The notes below the pieces were generated by a model. It worked only from the letters and a program-made list of their open reading frames with translations, made no database searches and was not told where the DNA came from. Below, piece after piece: positions 1-6,765 of a stretch of DNA of 16,213 nucleotides. The position numbers and the translations under genes were made by a program. Source of the stretch: JAUWOY01 sp034431315 (lineage in GTDB: Bacteria > Chloroflexota > Anaerolineae > VGOG01). Within the stretch, counting starts at the first letter, position 1; every line of letters begins with the position of its first letter. The stretch covers positions 1 to 16,213 of the forward strand of contig DAOUDK010000024.1 in assembly GCA_034431315.1 (NCBI GenBank), read 5' to 3'.

Positions 1-78
1 CGCCCAAGGCCGACTAACCACCCCGTTAACCTGCTGGTTTACCACAAATCGTCCTGAAGGCGGTCCTTTAGTTGCCAT
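1..78 (-). CDS. possible 5' end of an unidentified reading frame, cut by window edge
   Basis: An ATG at 78 opens a frame of 26 codons that reaches the window edge without a stop; it begins MATKGPPSGRF. A weak GAGTG lies just upstream. The frame is the same as that of the AOR-domain gene upstream and is separated from it by one TAA plus seven sense codons. I do not recognise the residues, and they do not look like the second domain of AOR. The DNA contains GGTAAAC and GGTTAAC words like the short repeats found elsewhere in the window. It may be a new gene, a read-on of the AOR frame, or merely intergenic repeat DNA. Confidence 0.2.
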   Translation of the reverse strand, partial: MATKGPPSGRFVVNQQVNGVVSRPWA

Positions 79-99
79 AATCACTCTATTTGTCCCGAG

Positions 100-738
100 T
101 TAGCCAACAGTATCTTCGGAAGTCTTGCGCACGGCGATGGCCTTGAGGTTCTTGGAGCCCATGACAGCGCCCATGCCGGTGCGTCCAGCGGCGTGGCCCC
201 GTCCGGCCATGATGCAGGCGTAGCGCACGCTGTTCTCCCCGCCCGGCCCAATGGCCATGATCTTGGCCCTGGTTTCACCAAGCGTCTCCTGCAGGCGGCG
301 CTGGGTGGCCCAGGCATCCTGGCCCCATAGATCGTCGGCGTCTCTGATCTCGACCTTGCCATCGTGGACCCAGAGCACCACCGGCCTTTCGGCGCGGCCG
401 CGGACGAGCACGCTCTGGAAGCCGGCCGCTCGCAGCTCGGCCCCGAAGTGGCCGCCCACGTTGGAGCTGCCCAGCAGCCCTGTCAGCGGCGAGCGAGCGC
501 CGACGTGCAGCCGCGCCGAGGCCGGAGCCTGGGTGCCGGTGAGCAGCCCGCAACTGAGGATCAGGACGTTCTCCGGGCCGAGGGGATCGGTCCCTGGCCC
601 GACATGCTCCAAGAGCTGCCGGGCGTTCAACCCCCGCCCGCCCAGGAATCTGGGGGCCAGGTCTTCGGGGAAGTCAGCCACTTTCACCTCGCGGCTGGTC
701 AGATCAACAGTCAGTAGCTTTCCCAGAAAACCGGACAT
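100..738 (-). CDS. aldehyde:ferredoxin oxidoreductase, N-terminal domain only
   Basis: The 212 residues match the first (tungstopterin-binding) domain of the AOR family. The start MSGFLGKLLTVDLTS, the GGRGLNARQL segment, GPENVLILSCGLLTGT, the GSSNVGGHFGAELRAAGF core and the closing GAVMGSKNLKAIAVR are all family landmarks. Full AOR enzymes are about 600 residues, and their [4Fe-4S] cysteines lie in the later domains, which are absent. TAA at 102-100 ends the frame right after domain 1. Either this is a split enzyme whose catalytic remainder is encoded just outside the window, or it is a truncated remnant. The ribosome binding site is weak. It lies 71 bases downstream of the alcohol dehydrogenase stop, so the two could be co-transcribed; both would act on aldehyde/alcohol chemistry (inference). 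Confidence 0.85.
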   Translation of the reverse strand: MSGFLGKLLTVDLTSREVKVADFPEDLAPRFLGGRGLNARQLLEHVGPGTDPLGPENVLILSCGLLTGTQAPASARLHVGARSPLTGLLGSSNVGGHFGAELRAAGFQSVLVRGRAERPVVLWVHDGKVEIRDADDLWGQDAWATQRRLQETLGETRAKIMAIGPGGENSVRYACIMAGRGHAAGRTGMGAVMGSKNLKAIAVRKTSEDTVG

Positions 739-768
739 GGCATTCTCAATACATCTACAGCAGAGCCC

Positions 769-800
769 AATTTACCAATTTACCAATCTACCAGTGTACC
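769..800. repeat. degenerate 8-bp tandem repeat (unit AATTTACC)
   Basis: Four consecutive octamers are visible: AATTTACC, AATTTACC, AATCTACC and AGTGTACC, followed by ACCAC. The array lies ten bases beyond the stop of the alcohol dehydrogenase, between it and the AOR-domain gene. It resembles the other short-unit intergenic arrays in this window in size and position but uses a different unit. Confidence 0.75.
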
Positions 801-809
801 ACCACAGGC

Positions 810-1838
810 TCAGGGCGTGATCACCGTGCGGACGTCGGGACCGAAGGTCTCCAGGTCGTCCAGCGCGGCGTTGATGGCCTCGGCGTCCAGGGACACGGTG
901 CGGGTGATCACTGACGACAGGTCCAGCGTGCCCCGACGGACCAACTCGACGAGCAAGGGCAGCTCTGATAAGAGATGGTCGGAGCAGCCGATGATCTGGG
1001 CTTCTTTTGGGATGACGTCGTGGTAGGAATGGATCTCGAAGGGCTGGTCGGCGATGCCAACCAGTATCGCTCGCCCGAACACTCCCAGTGAGTGCACCGC
1101 CTGCTCCACCGTCTGCCTCAAGCCGACCAGCTCCAGCGCCACGTCCACGCCCTGACCATCAGTCAGTCGCTTGATCTCCGCCACCGGGTCGGCTGTGCCG
1201 GCGTTCACCGGGATAGCGCCATAGCTTTCTGCCAGCTTCAGCTTATCGGCGTTGATGTCCACGGCGTACACGTCCAGCGCGCCAAAGGCCCGCGCCAACT
1301 GTACCGCTGAGATGCCCAGCCCGCCCACGCCGAACACCGCCACGCTCTCACCCGGCTTCACCTCTGCCTTGTTGAGGGCGTGGAACGACGTGGCCGAGGA
1401 GCACATCATTATCGCGCCTTGCTCGAAAGGTATCTCGTCGGGCAAAGGGACGGCGTTGCGCGAGGGCACGACGATGTATTCGGCGTAGCCGCCGTCCTGA
1501 TACTTGCCGATCATCGAGCCTGTGGTGCAGAACTGCTCGCTGCCCATGGCACAGTAGTGGCAATCGCCGCAGGTGACCAGGTAGTGCAGGCACACTCGGT
1601 CGCCTACCTTGACGCTCCTGACTGCGGGGCCGATTTCCTCGATCACACCTGCCACCTCGTGCCCCAGCGTCCGGGGCAGGTCAGGGACCGTCGAGGTGCC
1701 AGCACGGTAGTGCATGTCCGAGCGGCAAATGCCCGCTGCTTTGACCTTGACCAGCACGTCCTTCGCGCCCACGGAGGGCACGGACACCTCCTGCATCTCC
1801 AGAAGTTGCCCAGGTTTGACCAAACGCACTGCTTTCAT
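810..1838 (-). CDS. zinc-dependent alcohol dehydrogenase (MDR superfamily)
   Basis: This is a 342-residue medium-chain dehydrogenase that would interconvert an alcohol and an aldehyde or ketone with NAD(H). Catalytic zinc ligands are Cys38 (GICRSD), His60-Glu61 (GHE) and Cys146. The structural zinc lobe is C90-x2-C93-x2-C96-x7-C104. The Rossmann motif is GVGGLG at 170-175, and Asp194 at the end of the next strand favours NAD over NADP. The start is ATG 1838 because AAGGAGG at 1844-1850 sits at ideal distance; an upstream in-frame ATG at 1859 has no such site and would add seven residues, MSYKEAT. Substrate cannot be read from sequence. It precedes the AOR-domain gene, so an aldehyde link is plausible but unproven. 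Confidence 0.93.
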   Translation of the reverse strand: MKAVRLVKPGQLLEMQEVSVPSVGAKDVLVKVKAAGICRSDMHYRAGTSTVPDLPRTLGHEVAGVIEEIGPAVRSVKVGDRVCLHYLVTCGDCHYCAMGSEQFCTTGSMIGKYQDGGYAEYIVVPSRNAVPLPDEIPFEQGAIMMCSSATSFHALNKAEVKPGESVAVFGVGGLGISAVQLARAFGALDVYAVDINADKLKLAESYGAIPVNAGTADPVAEIKRLTDGQGVDVALELVGLRQTVEQAVHSLGVFGRAILVGIADQPFEIHSYHDVIPKEAQIIGCSDHLLSELPLLVELVRRGTLDLSSVITRTVSLDAEAINAALDDLETFGPDVRTVITP

Positions 1839-1910
1839 CGTTGCCTCCTTATACGACATATAACGGCGCGAAGCTCACCCGTTGGGCAGCGGCCCCAGGG
1901 TTCTTAGCCC

Positions 1911-2147
1911 CTGAATTTCGGAAACTTGTCTGAAAGGTACGATATTGGGGCGAGGTGTCTGTATCAGCAAAAGGGTTCGGAACACGAAGGTCACGAAAGC
2001 ACACGAAATACACGAAAGGAAGTGCTGTCGGCAAGCAGACTTTCGTGCCTTTCGCGGCCTTTCGCAGCTTTCGTGATCCAAACCGCCCCCCGGTTAGTGA
2101 GACAGCGGGCCTTGATGACTACGGCTTGGGAAGTTTCTGAAATTCAG
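1911..2147. repeat. MITE-like palindromic repeat element
   Basis: The ends are a 17-bp inverted repeat with one mismatch: CTGAATTTCGGAAACTT at 1911-1927 against the complement of 2131-2147. Inside, 1980-2020 is built of CACGAAA/CACGAAG words, and 2039-2074 carries their complement (TTTCGTG, TTTCGCG), so the middle can fold into a long imperfect hairpin. The right end is itself a perfect 7+1+7 palindrome (2135-2149). No convincing coding frame lies within. The gene-free stretch 1839-2118 is essentially this element. The right end enters the 3' end of the neighbouring pyrophosphohydrolase gene. Confidence 0.65.
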
Positions 2148-2466
2148 AAGCCCCTTGCTTCGGGATAATCTCTGCAAGGAAAATTCTTTGGTCAAAGCCA
2201 CCTTTTTCTCTTCGTTTTTGCTTCCGCATCTCCTCAAGCTGAGATAGACTAACCCCTCCATCCACAGCCAAGGCATACACAACCTCAAGAATGTCGGCCA
2301 ACTCCTCAGCATTCTCTGACTCGACAAACTCAGTCACTTCTTCCTGTAACTTTCTTCTCAACTCCTGTCTGTACACGTTGGCATCCAGCACTTGGGTTAC
2401 GGGCCTGTCTCCCCTTCTGGTGATGATTTCAGGTATCTTATCTCTGACCAGTTTGTTGTACCTCAC
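2119..2466 (-). CDS. small NTP pyrophosphohydrolase, phosphoribosyl-ATP pyrophosphohydrolase-like
   Basis: This 115-residue protein opens MRYNKLVRDKIPEII, the signature start of a compact all-alpha NTP pyrophosphohydrolase family often annotated as phosphoribosyl-ATP pyrophosphohydrolase-like. The acidic metal-binding helices are visible as LQEEVTEF and EELADILEV, followed by the conserved KRREKGGF. It probably hydrolyses a (d)NTP-like nucleotide to the monophosphate plus pyrophosphate as a housecleaning enzyme; a role in histidine synthesis is unlikely without his genes. The start is GTG 2466, chosen because GAGGAG lies five bases upstream and the family begins here. The last residues (SEFQKLPKP) are encoded by the right end of the palindromic element, so the C-terminus appears rewritten. 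GC is lower than in the metabolic genes around it. Confidence 0.85.
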   Translation of the reverse strand: MRYNKLVRDKIPEIITRRGDRPVTQVLDANVYRQELRRKLQEEVTEFVESENAEELADILEVVYALAVDGGVSLSQLEEMRKQKRREKGGFDQRIFLAEIIPKQGASEFQKLPKP

Positions 2467-2532
2467 ATTGCTCCTCGGTTCTCAGAGATTACCCCAGCGA
2501 ACTCAACCGCGTGCGAAGCGGTAGGCTGAGGA

Positions 2533-2877
2533 CTATAGATGACTCTGTTTCTTATACCACGTGCGGTTGAGATTCCGTTCCATTTTCCTCAAGTATGCAT
2601 CCTGTAAATCTATGCCTCCGTAGTTCGCAAGCTTGAGGATGTAAGCTAAACAGTCAGCAAGCTCCTCGCCAAGGTGGCTTCTAGCTTCCTCCAATGCGGC
2701 CGTTTCGTCAGCTTTCTTGAAATCGCGGATTGCACTCACTACCTCTCCAATTTCCTCAGAGAGATAGGCTACGTTTCTGAGCATATCTAGGTCAAACCCC
2801 TTTTCACGGTCAAGTGTCTCGTGGAACGCCTGCAACTCTCGGATGCAAAGGTGGTCTTTGATGGATAGTCCCTTCAT
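2533..2877 (-). CDS. MazG-like nucleotide pyrophosphohydrolase
   Basis: The 114-residue product begins MKGLSIKDHLCIRELQ and carries the MazG-type metal-binding pattern: LSEEIGEVVSAI, then LGEELADCLAYIL, then the basic KMERNLNR tail. The family hydrolyses nucleoside triphosphates to monophosphates. A longer open frame reaches 3012 but would overlap the methyltransferase 3' end with arginine-rich nonsense, so ATG 2877 is preferred; AAGGAG lies about 14 bases upstream, farther than ideal. It starts 67 bases after the methyltransferase stop and is followed 66 bases later by a second, differently built NTP pyrophosphohydrolase. GC is lower than that of the methyltransferase. Confidence 0.85.
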   Translation of the reverse strand: MKGLSIKDHLCIRELQAFHETLDREKGFDLDMLRNVAYLSEEIGEVVSAIRDFKKADETAALEEARSHLGEELADCLAYILKLANYGGIDLQDAYLRKMERNLNRTWYKKQSHL

Positions 2878-2944
2878 TCGGTATTTCGTGTCTCCTTCCG
2901 CTGCCCAACACGATGCGACTTCGTTTAATCCTCTGAATTCGTTG

Positions 2945-4405
2945 TCATCTCTGCCCTTTCCCCTCCCGCGCCTCAGCCTCCCGCAAGATCGCCTCAATCT
3001 TCTCCGCCACACCGGCAGGCAATGGCGGCGGCTGGTGGGTGGCCAGGATCTCCCGCAGCTTGGCCCGAATGCGGTCGAGCATCGTCTGGGCGCCTGCTGC
3101 TTCCCAGGTCACCCAGGGATCGCGGTCCATGAGCGTGGGCGTCCAGATTTCGGCCCGGCAGTGCCTGGCGGTGTGCCGTTCGGACATGAACTCTCCCCCC
3201 GGCCCGACTTTGTCTATCAGATCCAACATCAGTGTATCGTCGCTGACCTCGACGCCGCGCATGATCCGCCGGACCATGGCGATGATCTCGTCGTTCATGA
3301 CCAGCGACTCCAGCGAGCCGACGTCGGCGCAGTCCAGGAAGCCCACGTCGTGCACCAGCGTGGCGCCGCTCAGGCCAGACAGCACCACCTGCACCGTGGA
3401 CTCGATGGCGGCCTGCAAATCCAGCGGTTTGGCCTCCGACGCGCCGGCGGTGCCCATGAGGGGCAGGCCGAGGTAGCGGCAGACGTCGGCCAGGGCCGCG
3501 CTGAGCAGGCTCATCTCCGGCGAACCGTAGGATGGCCGGCCCGTGCGCAGATCCATGGCCTGCGGCACGCCGCCGACGCACACCGCCGCCCCCCGCTTTT
3601 TGAGCTGGATGATCGCCAGTCCGCTCAACGCTCCGGCCAGAGTGATGACCAGCGTGCCCGCCCCGGTGACCGGCGCAGTGGACCCGACAGTGCCGCCGCC
3701 CAAATAGACGATGGGGACGTCGTGGTCGGCGGCCCAGAGGACGTTGGCCAGGTCTTCGTCTGTCTGCACCAGGGGGGACTGAAACGTGGCGAAGAAGGCG
3801 AAGTGGGGACGTTGGCGGAAGGCCGCCTCGCTGCCGGAGACCGCCACCGCTATCTGATAAATGTCGGCGACGTTGGCGACGGAATAGGCCCAGGGGAGGA
3901 TCGGCTTGACGGTGTTGGCCACCATCTCCGCGTACTCGTAGACGGGCGCCAGGGTGGGGGTCACGTCGCTGATCAGTCCCAGGCCCATGACGTAGTCAAT
4001 GTTCTCCAGCGCATCGCAGACCAGGGCCGTGAGGCCAGGATCGCCGTGGCGAACCTTGCGCCGCTCGCCCGTCTCCGGATCCACGAAATAGGTGCAGGTG
4101 GGACCGGGTCCGAAGTAGACCCGGTCGGGCACGACCTGGATACGGTGTTCGCCGTTGCGTCCCCAAAGTGTGAAGGAGCGGGGCGCGGCGGCAATGGCAT
4201 CCTGGATGATGTGTGGGGGAATGCGCACGCGGGTGCCGTCTGCGCGGGCACCGGTGGCGGCCAGCAGCTCACGGGCTTCGGCGTTGCGCACCTCGACGCC
4301 GGTACGGTTCAGGCACTCCAGCGTTGCCAGGTACACCTTCTCGATCTGCCGATCCGACAGGACGCGGAACTGTGGTGTTTGGTGAGCGTGATAATTGGTG
4401 TCCAT
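2945..4405 (-). CDS. MttB-superfamily (trimethylamine methyltransferase-like) protein, non-pyrrolysine
   Basis: This 486-residue protein aligns by eye with the MttB superfamily, which transfers a methyl group from a quaternary or tertiary amine to a cobalamin protein. Landmarks are the N-terminal LSDRQIEKVYLATLECLNRTGVEV helix, FGPGPTCTYFVDPETGERR, the central GALSGLAIIQLKKRGA, and the C-terminal VMNDEIIAMVRRIMRGVEV plus KVGPGGEF. Length is family-typical. No in-frame amber codon interrupts it, so it belongs to the pyrrolysine-free branch, some members of which act on glycine betaine or related compounds; the substrate here cannot be told. AGGAG stands close before ATG 4405. No corrinoid protein or reductive activator is adjacent. 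A divergent paralogue lies at 12740-14218. Confidence 0.92.
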   Translation of the reverse strand: MDTNYHAHQTPQFRVLSDRQIEKVYLATLECLNRTGVEVRNAEARELLAATGARADGTRVRIPPHIIQDAIAAAPRSFTLWGRNGEHRIQVVPDRVYFGPGPTCTYFVDPETGERRKVRHGDPGLTALVCDALENIDYVMGLGLISDVTPTLAPVYEYAEMVANTVKPILPWAYSVANVADIYQIAVAVSGSEAAFRQRPHFAFFATFQSPLVQTDEDLANVLWAADHDVPIVYLGGGTVGSTAPVTGAGTLVITLAGALSGLAIIQLKKRGAAVCVGGVPQAMDLRTGRPSYGSPEMSLLSAALADVCRYLGLPLMGTAGASEAKPLDLQAAIESTVQVVLSGLSGATLVHDVGFLDCADVGSLESLVMNDEIIAMVRRIMRGVEVSDDTLMLDLIDKVGPGGEFMSERHTARHCRAEIWTPTLMDRDPWVTWEAAGAQTMLDRIRAKLREILATHQPPPLPAGVAEKIEAILREAEAREGKGQR

Positions 4406-4475
4406 AAGCTCCTCTCCGAATATGTTGCGTGGTGCGTATCGTGTAATGCTTCTAGATCGTATGGAGTTTGTATAG

Positions 4476-4922
4476 CTATAGTGACTTGTTCTTGTACGGT
4501 AAGCGATGACGCTCGTTTAAATGTGCCTGCAGGAGGAGTGCTTCTACGAGCGATGGAGATGTCGATTTCGAGAGGAAAATGTACTCGATGATGATTGGCC
4601 CTTTCTCTTGGACAAGATCCAGAAACCATCTGTTAGCTGAGATGTTGCCTTCTTTTACGTTCTTTAGTCGCCCTGGAACATCTTGGCTTTTGAAACGACC
4701 TTGTGAATCTATGGTTCCGGCCTTGCCAATATAGAGGATTTCTCGGGTGTCTTGTTGGCGCACCACATAAACTCCATACCTTTCTTGTCGTTTGACTTGA
4801 CGGAAATGTGTAGTGGTGCAAATCGTGAATTTTCCTGATGAGTTGTTATACACATACTGACCATGGTCACAAGTCTTCTTCAACAATGCCAGTTCTTCTT
4901 TTAGTGAGCCAACGGTGATCAT
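4476..4922 (-). CDS. GIY-YIG domain protein
   Basis: The 148-residue product carries the GIY-YIG nuclease core in its middle: YGVYVV, then ILYIGKAG, then GRFKSQDVPGRL, with the candidate catalytic glutamate in SLVEALLLQAH and a closing LPYKN. Known family members are homing, repair or restriction endonucleases; this one has no obvious DNA-binding domain beyond a short N-terminal helix (VGSLKEELALLKK). ATG 4922 is chosen because GGGAGG precedes it; an upstream extension would overlap the ammonia-lyase gene. It is AT-richer than its neighbours and interrupts a run of metabolic genes. Complementary 11-mers lie on either side (4427-4437 and 4984-4994). Recent acquisition is plausible. No restriction or intron partner is visible. 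Confidence 0.82.
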   Translation of the reverse strand: MITVGSLKEELALLKKTCDHGQYVYNNSSGKFTICTTTHFRQVKRQERYGVYVVRQQDTREILYIGKAGTIDSQGRFKSQDVPGRLKNVKEGNISANRWFLDLVQEKGPIIIEYIFLSKSTSPSLVEALLLQAHLNERHRLPYKNKSL

Positions 4923-4982
4923 ATCATATCCTCCCGGTAATTTTGCTGACTTGTCGAAACACACCTTGTTATGCATATCGCT

Positions 4983-5009
4983 CACGCACCACGCTTCACG
5001 TGTCACGTG
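4983..5009. repeat. degenerate CACG-based short repeat at the ammonia-lyase 3' end
   Basis: Words of the type CACGCAC, CACGCTT, CACGTGT and CACGTG follow one another. The TGA stop of the ammonia-lyase (4998-4996) and its last few codons (ARDT) lie inside this stretch. The word ACGCACCACGC at 4984-4994 recurs inverted at 4427-4437, on the other side of the GIY-YIG gene. Confidence 0.5.
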
Positions 5010-6381
5010 CCCGAATCCAGGCCAGGGTGCGGGCCATCTCATTCTGCACCAGCGAGATCCCCTCGTCCACCCCCATGCCCGGCTTGGCCATGATGATGTC
5101 TGGCCGGGTAGCCAGGGCCACGTGCACTGATACCCGTGCCGAGAGATCGGTCTCGGCGCAACTGCCGCCCAGGAACGCGCCCACGCTGCCAGCTTTGCAG
5201 GCCAACACCGCTTCGACCGAGTTGTGCACGCTGCCCAGGTCGGGCATCTTGATCTGGATCATGTCGGCGGCCTGCGCTTCCACGAAGGCGTGGATGTCGT
5301 CCAGGGTGTTGGCCCACTCGTCGGCTACCAGTTGCACGTTCATTTTGCGGAGACGGACGTACTCGCGCAGCGTCTTCATTGTCTCAATCTGGGCTTCTCG
5401 GCTCTCCATGAGGACCGGGCACTCCACCCGCAGCGGATAGGGCTGCACCGCTTCCTCCAGGGCGTATAGTCGCCCCAGGACGTGGCCCAGTTCGTTGTCG
5501 AAGATCCGCCCCAGCGTCCCGTGGACGTCCAGGTGAATGCTGGGGCGGTAGTCCTGGCCGCCCAGCTCCTGTATGCGCGCCTTCAGCCAGCGGGCGTATC
5601 GCGTCAGCACGATGGCGTCCTCGCCCAGGTGCTCCGGGATGTTGTCCACCAGAGTGTGGGGCAGCGAGGCCACACGACGGGCGATCATCTTGTCGGCGCC
5701 AGCGTAGCGGTCGGCCCCGCACTGGGCGTGGATGGGCACTGGCGAATCAGGCAGCGGCAAAGCCCATTCTTCGGCGATGACCTCGGCCATGGTCACGCCG
5801 CGAGCCAGGGCCACTGCCTTCAGCAGCGCCTGGCTAACGCCGTAGCGGACGGCGGTGTGCAGCCGGCGCTCTACGGTGATCCGCTCCGTGGGTGTGGCCT
5901 TCTTCTTTTCCTCTTGTGCACCGTGGGCATCTCTCCACAGGCGAGCCGGTGTTGTCAGCAGATCTCGGCGAGTCATTCCCGTGGACTGAGGTAACGGTTT
6001 GATTACCTCTGCCGATTCGATCAGGCCGTCCACTTCCTCGGCGAGTTGGCGGAAGCTGGTGACCTCCCGGCCTTGCAGCAGCGGGGCCACGGCGCGACGG
6101 ATCGTGGACAGGCCCTCATTGGTGCGGAAGACCGGGTCACGGCCCGCTTTGCCGCTAAACTCCACCGCCACGCAGTCGCCCCAGGCCACGTGATCATCAT
6201 CCAAGACCAGACCTACTGAGACGGCTTCGGCCACCTCGCGGACGCGACGGAAACCGGGCGTCACCGGGGCAGCGGCATACCGCTCGGACAGTGGCATGGC
6301 ATCAGACTGGAGGGCAGCCAGATCATCGTAATAATACGCGCCCACGGCCGGCACGGCCAGGATGCGAGTGATTTGTGTCAT
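4996..6381 (-). CDS. methylaspartate ammonia-lyase
   Basis: This enolase-superfamily lyase removes ammonia from (2S,3S)-3-methylaspartate to give mesaconate, the second step of the methylaspartate route of glutamate fermentation. Key residues sit at a constant offset of 47-48 from my recollection of the clostridial numbering: His242 in LPHTLVDN (His194), metal ligands Asp285 in HLDVHG, Glu320 in RVECPV and Asp354 in VADEW, and the general-base Lys378 in IKMPDLG (Lys331). At 461 residues it is about 48 longer than the 413-residue clostridial enzyme, with extra sequence around residues 125-170. Its ATG overlaps the HypA stop (ATGA), and GGAG lies eight bases before it, so the two are translationally coupled. 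No glutamate mutase gene is in view. Confidence 0.93.
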   Translation of the reverse strand: MTQITRILAVPAVGAYYYDDLAALQSDAMPLSERYAAAPVTPGFRRVREVAEAVSVGLVLDDDHVAWGDCVAVEFSGKAGRDPVFRTNEGLSTIRRAVAPLLQGREVTSFRQLAEEVDGLIESAEVIKPLPQSTGMTRRDLLTTPARLWRDAHGAQEEKKKATPTERITVERRLHTAVRYGVSQALLKAVALARGVTMAEVIAEEWALPLPDSPVPIHAQCGADRYAGADKMIARRVASLPHTLVDNIPEHLGEDAIVLTRYARWLKARIQELGGQDYRPSIHLDVHGTLGRIFDNELGHVLGRLYALEEAVQPYPLRVECPVLMESREAQIETMKTLREYVRLRKMNVQLVADEWANTLDDIHAFVEAQAADMIQIKMPDLGSVHNSVEAVLACKAGSVGAFLGGSCAETDLSARVSVHVALATRPDIIMAKPGMGVDEGISLVQNEMARTLAWIRARDT

Positions 6382-6755
6382 TTGTAAGACTCCACATTCA
6401 GGCTCGTCATCTCAAAGCCCACGCCCCCGGTGACGCGAAGCCTCTTGCTTCCGCACTTGCAGCCCCGATGCAGAGCTTCCATCATGATCGCCTGGGGCGG
6501 CTCGTTTGTCCACTCGCTCAGATCGGCCTGCTGCCCGCAATCCAGGCAGGCCATCTCGATGGGCACGCGCTCAAAGTGCAGGGTTGCCCCCTCGGCCAGG
6601 GTGTCCTGGCTGAGATAGTCGAAAAAGACCTCGACCGACTCCGGGACTATGGCCGACATCATGCCCACCTGCAAATAGATGTCGGTGATGCGCAGCCCGT
6701 CGGCGTGCTGCAAAGCCATGTTCAACAACGCCTGGGTCACCGGCATTTCGTGCAT
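6378..6755 (-). CDS. hypA: HypA/HybF-like metal-insertion protein
   Basis: The 125-residue product has the HypA hallmark N-terminus MHEMPVTQALL, where His2 and Glu3 belong to the nickel site, and a zinc site near the C-terminus. HypA normally delivers nickel to [NiFe]-hydrogenase or urease. The first zinc pair is the usual C70-x2-C73, but the second reads HRGCKCGSK (Cys99, Cys101), a C-x-C instead of C-x-x-C. ATG 6755 is supported by GGAG six bases upstream; a longer open frame to 6815 would run into the Fe-S gene. It lies ten bases after the Fe-S gene and overlaps the ammonia-lyase start. No hydrogenase or urease gene is visible, so the client protein is unknown. Confidence 0.85.
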   Translation of the reverse strand: MHEMPVTQALLNMALQHADGLRITDIYLQVGMMSAIVPESVEVFFDYLSQDTLAEGATLHFERVPIEMACLDCGQQADLSEWTNEPPQAIMMEALHRGCKCGSKRLRVTGGVGFEMTSLNVESYK

Positions 6756-6765
6756 CAAAGCTCCA

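Noticed and set aside
1881..2909. GTTGGGCAGCGG at 1881-1892 recurs inverted at 2898-2909, bracketing the two pyrophosphohydrolase genes
   Set aside because: Several 12-mer matches are expected by chance in a window of this size, and the match does not extend.
2945..4405. Pyrrolysine-containing MttB
   Set aside because: Neither MttB homologue has an in-frame amber codon, and no pyl genes are visible.
2843..4591. 582-codon plus-strand open frame opposite the first MttB-family gene
   Set aside because: It is the antisense shadow of a GC-rich gene: composition is rich in His, Arg and Gly, and it has no family resemblance. Other long plus-strand frames are the same.
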